Origin: Pseudodesulfovibrio sp. 5S69
Lineage (GTDB): Bacteria > Desulfobacterota > Desulfovibrionia > Desulfovibrionales > Desulfovibrionaceae
Direction: 5' to 3'
Assembly: GCF_037094465.1 (NCBI RefSeq)
Contig: NZ_CP146609.1
Span: forward strand, 2,909,501 to 2,973,500
DNA length: 64,000 nucleotides
Made by a program: the position numbers and the translations under genes. Shown one piece after another: positions 60,803 to 64,000 of this stretch; the stretch's first letter is position 1, and the number at the start of each line of letters is the position of its first letter. Under the pieces are notes generated by a model. That model did no database searches, had not been told where the DNA came from, and worked only from the letters and a program-made list of their open reading frames with translations.

Positions 60803-60829
60803 GCGGGCCGCCACAGGGTAGCGGCCCGC
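60803..60829. terminator. hairpin between convergent genes
   Basis: A 9-bp GC stem (GCGGGCCGC with GCGGCCCGC) without a clear T-run on either side. Confidence 0.4.
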
Positions 60830-60926
60830 TGGGTTGTGGGGTCGGGGAACCACACTGACCATCACATTCTCGACGGTAACGTCTCGCGCCGGTGCAGGGC
60901 CTCCGGGCATCCGTCGACGGGTATGG

Positions 60927-62003
60927 CTATTCCCCCAGTTTAACGAGGATCTTGATGTTCTCGTCCTTGTTGTTGATCAGCTCCAGGAAACCTTTCTCCA
61001 CGATGTCCTCCAGGCCGATGCGGCCCGTGATCAGCGGTTCGGCCTTGAGCGCACCGTTGGCAAGCAGGGCCGACACGCCGATGAAGTCCTCCAGGGTGTA
61101 GGCCAGGGTGCCGATGACGCGCTTGTCCGTGCCGCTCAGGCTGAAGAAGTTGAACTCGCTGGGCTCCTCGAAGATGCCCACGATGATGGCCCGGCCCGCG
61201 TTGCGGATGATGTCCACGGCCAGGGGGCCGGTCATCTTGTTGCCGACGCACTCGAAGGAGACGTCGGCCCCGGAGCCGTTGGTCATGGCCTTGACCTCGG
61301 CCACGGCGTCGCATTCGCGGGGGTTGAGGACCACGTCCGCGCCGCATTCCTTGGCCTTGGCGATCCGGGCGGCGGACATCTCCAGGACGATGACCTTGCC
61401 CGCACCCGCGGCCTTGGCGGCCATCAGAGTGCCCAGACCGATGGTGCCCGCGCCGATGACCACGACCGTCTCGCCGAGGATCGTCCCGGCCTCGCGCACG
61501 GCCTTGAAGCCGGTGCCCAACGGTTCGATGACGGCGCCGGCCTCGGGGGACACGCCCTCGGGCAGCACGAAGCAGAGCTCGGCCGGGACGTTGACGTACT
61601 TGGCGAACGCCCCGTCGTTGTGCAGCCCCGTAAAGGCCAGCTTTTCGCAGACGTTGTACCGCCCGGTCCGGCAGGTGATGCATTCGCCGCAGTGCTGGCA
61701 GGCGTCCGGGGCGACCATGTCGCCGACCTTGACGTTGCTCACGCCGTCGCCGACCTCGACCACCCTGCCGGTGAATTCATGGCCCAGGATCAGGCTGCCC
61801 TGCTTCCCGGTCAGGGGATGGGGGGCGTCCACCGGGATGAAGATGGGACCGGCCACGTACTCGTGCAGGTCGGATCCACAGATGCCGCACCAGTCCACGG
61901 CGATCTTGACCCAACCCGCCGGCGGGGACGGGGGAACGGGGACGGTCTCCACACGCACATCCTCTCTGCCATGCCAAACTGCGGCTCGCATTGTCTCACT
62001 CAT
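60927..62003 (-). CDS. zinc-dependent medium-chain dehydrogenase, (R,R)-butanediol dehydrogenase-like
   Basis: A 358-residue enzyme. Catalytic zinc is bound around C39 and H75-E76 (CGICGSD and GHEFTG), structural zinc by C105, C108, C111 and C119. The NAD site is VVIGAGTIGLGTLM. The GSDLHEYVAGPIFIP segment is characteristic of butanediol/acetoin dehydrogenases. AAGGAAGTTACC precedes the ATG. Likely oxidises 2,3-butanediol or a related secondary alcohol. No other acetoin gene is near. Confidence 0.88.
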   Translation of the reverse strand: MSETMRAAVWHGREDVRVETVPVPPSPPAGWVKIAVDWCGICGSDLHEYVAGPIFIPVDAPHPLTGKQGSLILGHEFTGRVVEVGDGVSNVKVGDMVAPDACQHCGECITCRTGRYNVCEKLAFTGLHNDGAFAKYVNVPAELCFVLPEGVSPEAGAVIEPLGTGFKAVREAGTILGETVVVIGAGTIGLGTLMAAKAAGAGKVIVLEMSAARIAKAKECGADVVLNPRECDAVAEVKAMTNGSGADVSFECVGNKMTGPLAVDIIRNAGRAIIVGIFEEPSEFNFFSLSGTDKRVIGTLAYTLEDFIGVSALLANGALKAEPLITGRIGLEDIVEKGFLELINNKDENIKILVKLGE

Positions 62004-62313
62004 AGGTAACTTCCTTTAATTTCAGGTTAAGGAGTCCACGGTTGCTACCAGCGCGATTGTGACGGTGCCTGCCCGGTTGCACCCCCCATGCCGAGACGGA
62101 AGGACACGACCCAGCTCCCGCGCCGTTCCGGCCAGGAACTCCAATGATACCACGACGCGAAAAAAACCGAATCCAATTCCGGATAGAAAGGGTCAACAAA
62201 CCGGGGTTGTGCCGAATTCGAACACGGGGGAGGAAACTGTCAGCTTTCCGAACAGAAAACGGAGGCGGGAAAGGTGCCCGAAGCTGCCGGGCGTTGCGGG
62301 CAACAACGAAAAA
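62004..62313. other. gap between dehydrogenase and thiC terminator
   Basis: No gene is supported here. A TTGACC on the minus strand near 62195 has no good -10. The region is GC-rich and featureless apart from the dehydrogenase ribosome site. Confidence 0.4.
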
Positions 62314-62342
62314 GGCCCCGGAGGCGGAATGCCTCCGGGGCC
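62309..62342 (-). terminator. terminator of the thi operon
   Basis: A perfect 12-bp stem (GGCCCCGGAGGC with GCCTCCGGGGCC), followed on the minus strand by TTTTT. Confidence 0.9.
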
Positions 62343-62367
62343 GATTTCGGCGGACGGCCGGACGCGG

Positions 62368-63672
62368 CTAGTCGTCCAGTTGGATATCCTTGCCCTCAAG
62401 CACGCGGTTCATGTTGCGCACGGCGCACATCTTGCCGCACATGGTGCAGGAGTCCTTGTGCTCGGGCTCGGAGGACTTGCGGTATTCCACGGGCTTGACC
62501 GGATCCATGGCCAGGGCGAACTGGGCGTCCCAGTCCAGGGCCGCGCGGGCCTTGGCCATGTTGTTGTCCCAGTCCGCCGCGCCGGGGTATCCCTTGGCGA
62601 TGTCGGCGGCGTGGGCCGCGATGCGGGTGGCCACGATGCCCTCCTTCATGTCTTCCAGGGTGGGCAGACGCAGGTGCTCGGCCGGGGTGACGTAGCACAG
62701 GAAGTCCGCGCCGGACGCGCCCGCGATGGCTCCGCCGATGGCGGCCGTGATGTGGTCGTAGCCCGGAGCCACGTCCGTGACCAGCGGGCCGAGGACGTAG
62801 AACGGGGCGTTGTGGCACAACCGCTTTTCGATCATCATGTTGCCGGGGATCTCGTTCATGGCCATGTGGCCGGGGCCCTCGATCATGACCTGGACGTTGC
62901 GCTCCCAGGCGCGCTTGGTCAGCTCGCCCAGGGTGATCAGCTCCTCCACCTGGCAGGCGTCGGTGGCGTCATACAGGCAGCCGGGGCGGCAGCCGTCGCC
63001 CAGACTCAGGGTCACATCGTATTCCTCGCAGATGTCCAGCAGCCGGTCGAAGTGCTCGTAGAACGGGTTCTCGGCGTTGTTGATCTCCATCCAGGTGAAC
63101 AACAGCGAGCCGCCGCGAGAAACGATGTTGGTCAGCCTTTTCGCGGACTTGACCTTCTCGGCGGTGTGCTTGTTCAGGCCCGCGTGGATGGTCAGGAAGT
63201 CCACGCCGTCCATGACGTGGCGCTCGACCACCTGGAAGAACTCATCCACGGTGATGTCCTGGAGGTTCTTGTCGTAGAAACCCACCGCGTCGTAGATGGG
63301 CACGGTGCCGATCATGGCCGGGGACATTTCGACCAGTTTCTGCCGGAATTCCTGGGTCTTGCCGTAGCAGGACAGGTCCATGATGGCCTCGGCCTTCATG
63401 CCCAGGGCGGCCCGGACCTTGTCCAGTTCGGGTTCCACGTCGCAGCAGTCCTTGGAGATGCCCAGGTTGACGTTGATCTTGATGCGCATGCCTTCGCCCA
63501 CGGCCTCGGCATCCAGGTTCTTGTGGTTCTTGTTGGCCGGGATAATCACGGAACCCCTGGCCATCCGCTCCATGAGATCCTCGATGCGGATGTTTTCCTT
63601 GCGGGCTACGGTCTCCATCTGGGGGGTAACGATACCCTTGCGGGCCGCGTCCATTTGAGTGGTATATGACAT
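62368..63672 (-). CDS. thiC: phosphomethylpyrimidine synthase
   Basis: A 434-residue radical SAM enzyme converting aminoimidazole ribotide to HMP phosphate for thiamine. Substrate loops [26 protein letters not shown] and [10 protein letters not shown] are present, and the C-terminal cluster motif is CTMCGKMC (C409, C412, C416). It is the short form usual in anaerobes, lacking the N-terminal extension of E. coli ThiC. Follows thiE after 4 bases on the same message. Confidence 0.96.
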   Translation of the reverse strand: MSYTTQMDAARKGIVTPQMETVARKENIRIEDLMERMARGSVIIPANKNHKNLDAEAVGEGMRIKINVNLGISKDCCDVEPELDKVRAALGMKAEAIMDLSCYGKTQEFRQKLVEMSPAMIGTVPIYDAVGFYDKNLQDITVDEFFQVVERHVMDGVDFLTIHAGLNKHTAEKVKSAKRLTNIVSRGGSLLFTWMEINNAENPFYEHFDRLLDICEEYDVTLSLGDGCRPGCLYDATDACQVEELITLGELTKRAWERNVQVMIEGPGHMAMNEIPGNMMIEKRLCHNAPFYVLGPLVTDVAPGYDHITAAIGGAIAGASGADFLCYVTPAEHLRLPTLEDMKEGIVATRIAAHAADIAKGYPGAADWDNNMAKARAALDWDAQFALAMDPVKPVEYRKSSEPEHKDSCTMCGKMCAVRNMNRVLEGKDIQLDD

Positions 63673-63676
63673 TGAT

Positions 63677-64000
63677 TTACTCCTTCGCCGCTTCCATTTG
63701 ATTGCGGAGGGCGGTTATTTTAGCTGCAATATTCGCTCCCCCGACGATTTCGGTGACCAGGGCCGCGCAGCGCGCGCCGTGCCGGACCACCTCGCCGAGG
63801 TTATGTTCCTTGATGCCGCCGATGGCAACAAAGGGGATGTCGTGGTTGGCGACCACGTAATCAAGGTATTCGAGACCCACGGGGTCGACCACGTCGTCCT
63901 TGGTGTAGGTGCGGAAGATCGGGCCCACGCCGATGTAGTCGGCGCCGCGCCTGATGGCGTCGCGGGCCTGCTCCGGGCTGTGCGTGGACAGGCCGATGGC
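63677..64000 (-). CDS. thiE: thiamine-phosphate synthase, C-terminal part (5' end outside window)
   Basis: The last 107 residues of Thi[44 protein letters not shown] and a final VTEIVGG phosphate-binding region. The frame stays open through position 64000, so the true start and any riboswitch are beyond the window. It joins HMP-PP and thiazole phosphate in the pathway that thiC feeds. Confidence 0.94.
   Translation of the reverse strand, partial: AIGLSTHSPEQARDAIRRGADYIGVGPIFRTYTKDDVVDPVGLEYLDYVVANHDIPFVAIGGIKEHNLGEVVRHGARCAALVTEIVGGANIAAKITALRNQMEAAKE

Noticed and set aside
63673..64000. TPP riboswitch before thiC
   Set aside because: Only 4 bases separate thiE from thiC, and thiE continues past the window edge; any riboswitch would be upstream of thiE, outside this window.

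Overview
The window is high-GC bacterial chromosome. It most resembles a marine Desulfovibrionaceae sulfate reducer (Desulfovibrio/Pseudodesulfovibrio type). That placement is an inference from gene content: a three-subunit di-haem quinol:fumarate reductase (frdCAB) next to a two-subunit class I fumarase, a complex I operon without the NADH-oxidising NuoEFG module, Na+-linked symporters, an EFR1-type flavodoxin-ferredoxin, an oxygen-sensitive-type ThiC with a C-terminal Cys cluster, and many short intergenic hairpin repeats. No rRNA, CRISPR array, insertion sequence or prophage was seen. The window cuts through one gene at each end.

Layout. 1-2.3 kb: the end of a minus-strand gene, then a DUF4212 protein and its sodium/solute symporter. 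2.7-6.1 kb: a small Sm-like protein, a large radical SAM/DUF2344 protein and a lipoprotein. 6.3-12 kb: a complete oligopeptide/dipeptide ABC operon (binding lipoprotein, two permeases, two ATPases). 12.2-15.8 kb (minus): PLP aminotransferase, FAD-disulfide reductase with a rhodanese tail, and a single-domain response regulator, behind a leader that carries a terminator. 15.8-16.4 kb: a decayed solute-binding protein gene and a 56-aa ORF. 16.5-21.4 kb (minus): frdC-frdA-frdB and fumarase alpha/beta, which together interconvert malate, fumarate and succinate. 21.9-25.9 kb: an M16 protease lipoprotein, a YbjQ protein and a YjdF-like membrane protein. 26.1-29.8 kb (minus): aroK/L-trkH-trkA-aroC, mixing aromatic synthesis with K+ uptake. 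30-33.5 kb: a diverged YchF-like NTPase, a probably leaderless ferredoxin, a membrane protein, an HsdR_N protein and an EFR1 protein.

33.9-45.6 kb (minus): nuoABCDHIJK, an additional antiporter-like subunit, an 87-aa membrane protein, then nuoLMN. 45.9-51.8 kb: a REC-PAS-GGDEF regulator, a ComB-like phosphatase, and a set of envelope genes (GT4, PAP2, GT2, LAB_N, VTT/DedA). 51.9-52.3 kb: two tandem copies of an initiator tRNA transcription unit, each with its own promoter and terminator. 52.4-56.7 kb (minus): aldo/keto reductase, a MarR-cupin-MFS operon with a near-perfect operator over its promoter, and a periplasmic binding protein. 57-60.8 kb: a DASS anion transporter, a possible structured RNA, a haem c/DUF4079 membrane protein and an unusual SlyD-like plus methyltransferase-like fusion. 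60.9-64 kb (minus): a butanediol-dehydrogenase-like enzyme, thiC and truncated thiE.

At least eight copies or part copies of a compound hairpin repeat lie between genes. Their arms differ in sequence but stay self-complementary, so they probably act as RNA, most simply as terminators. Many start codons were moved from the longest open frame to the position supported by a ribosome-binding site, a signal peptide or family alignment. The reason is given in each entry.
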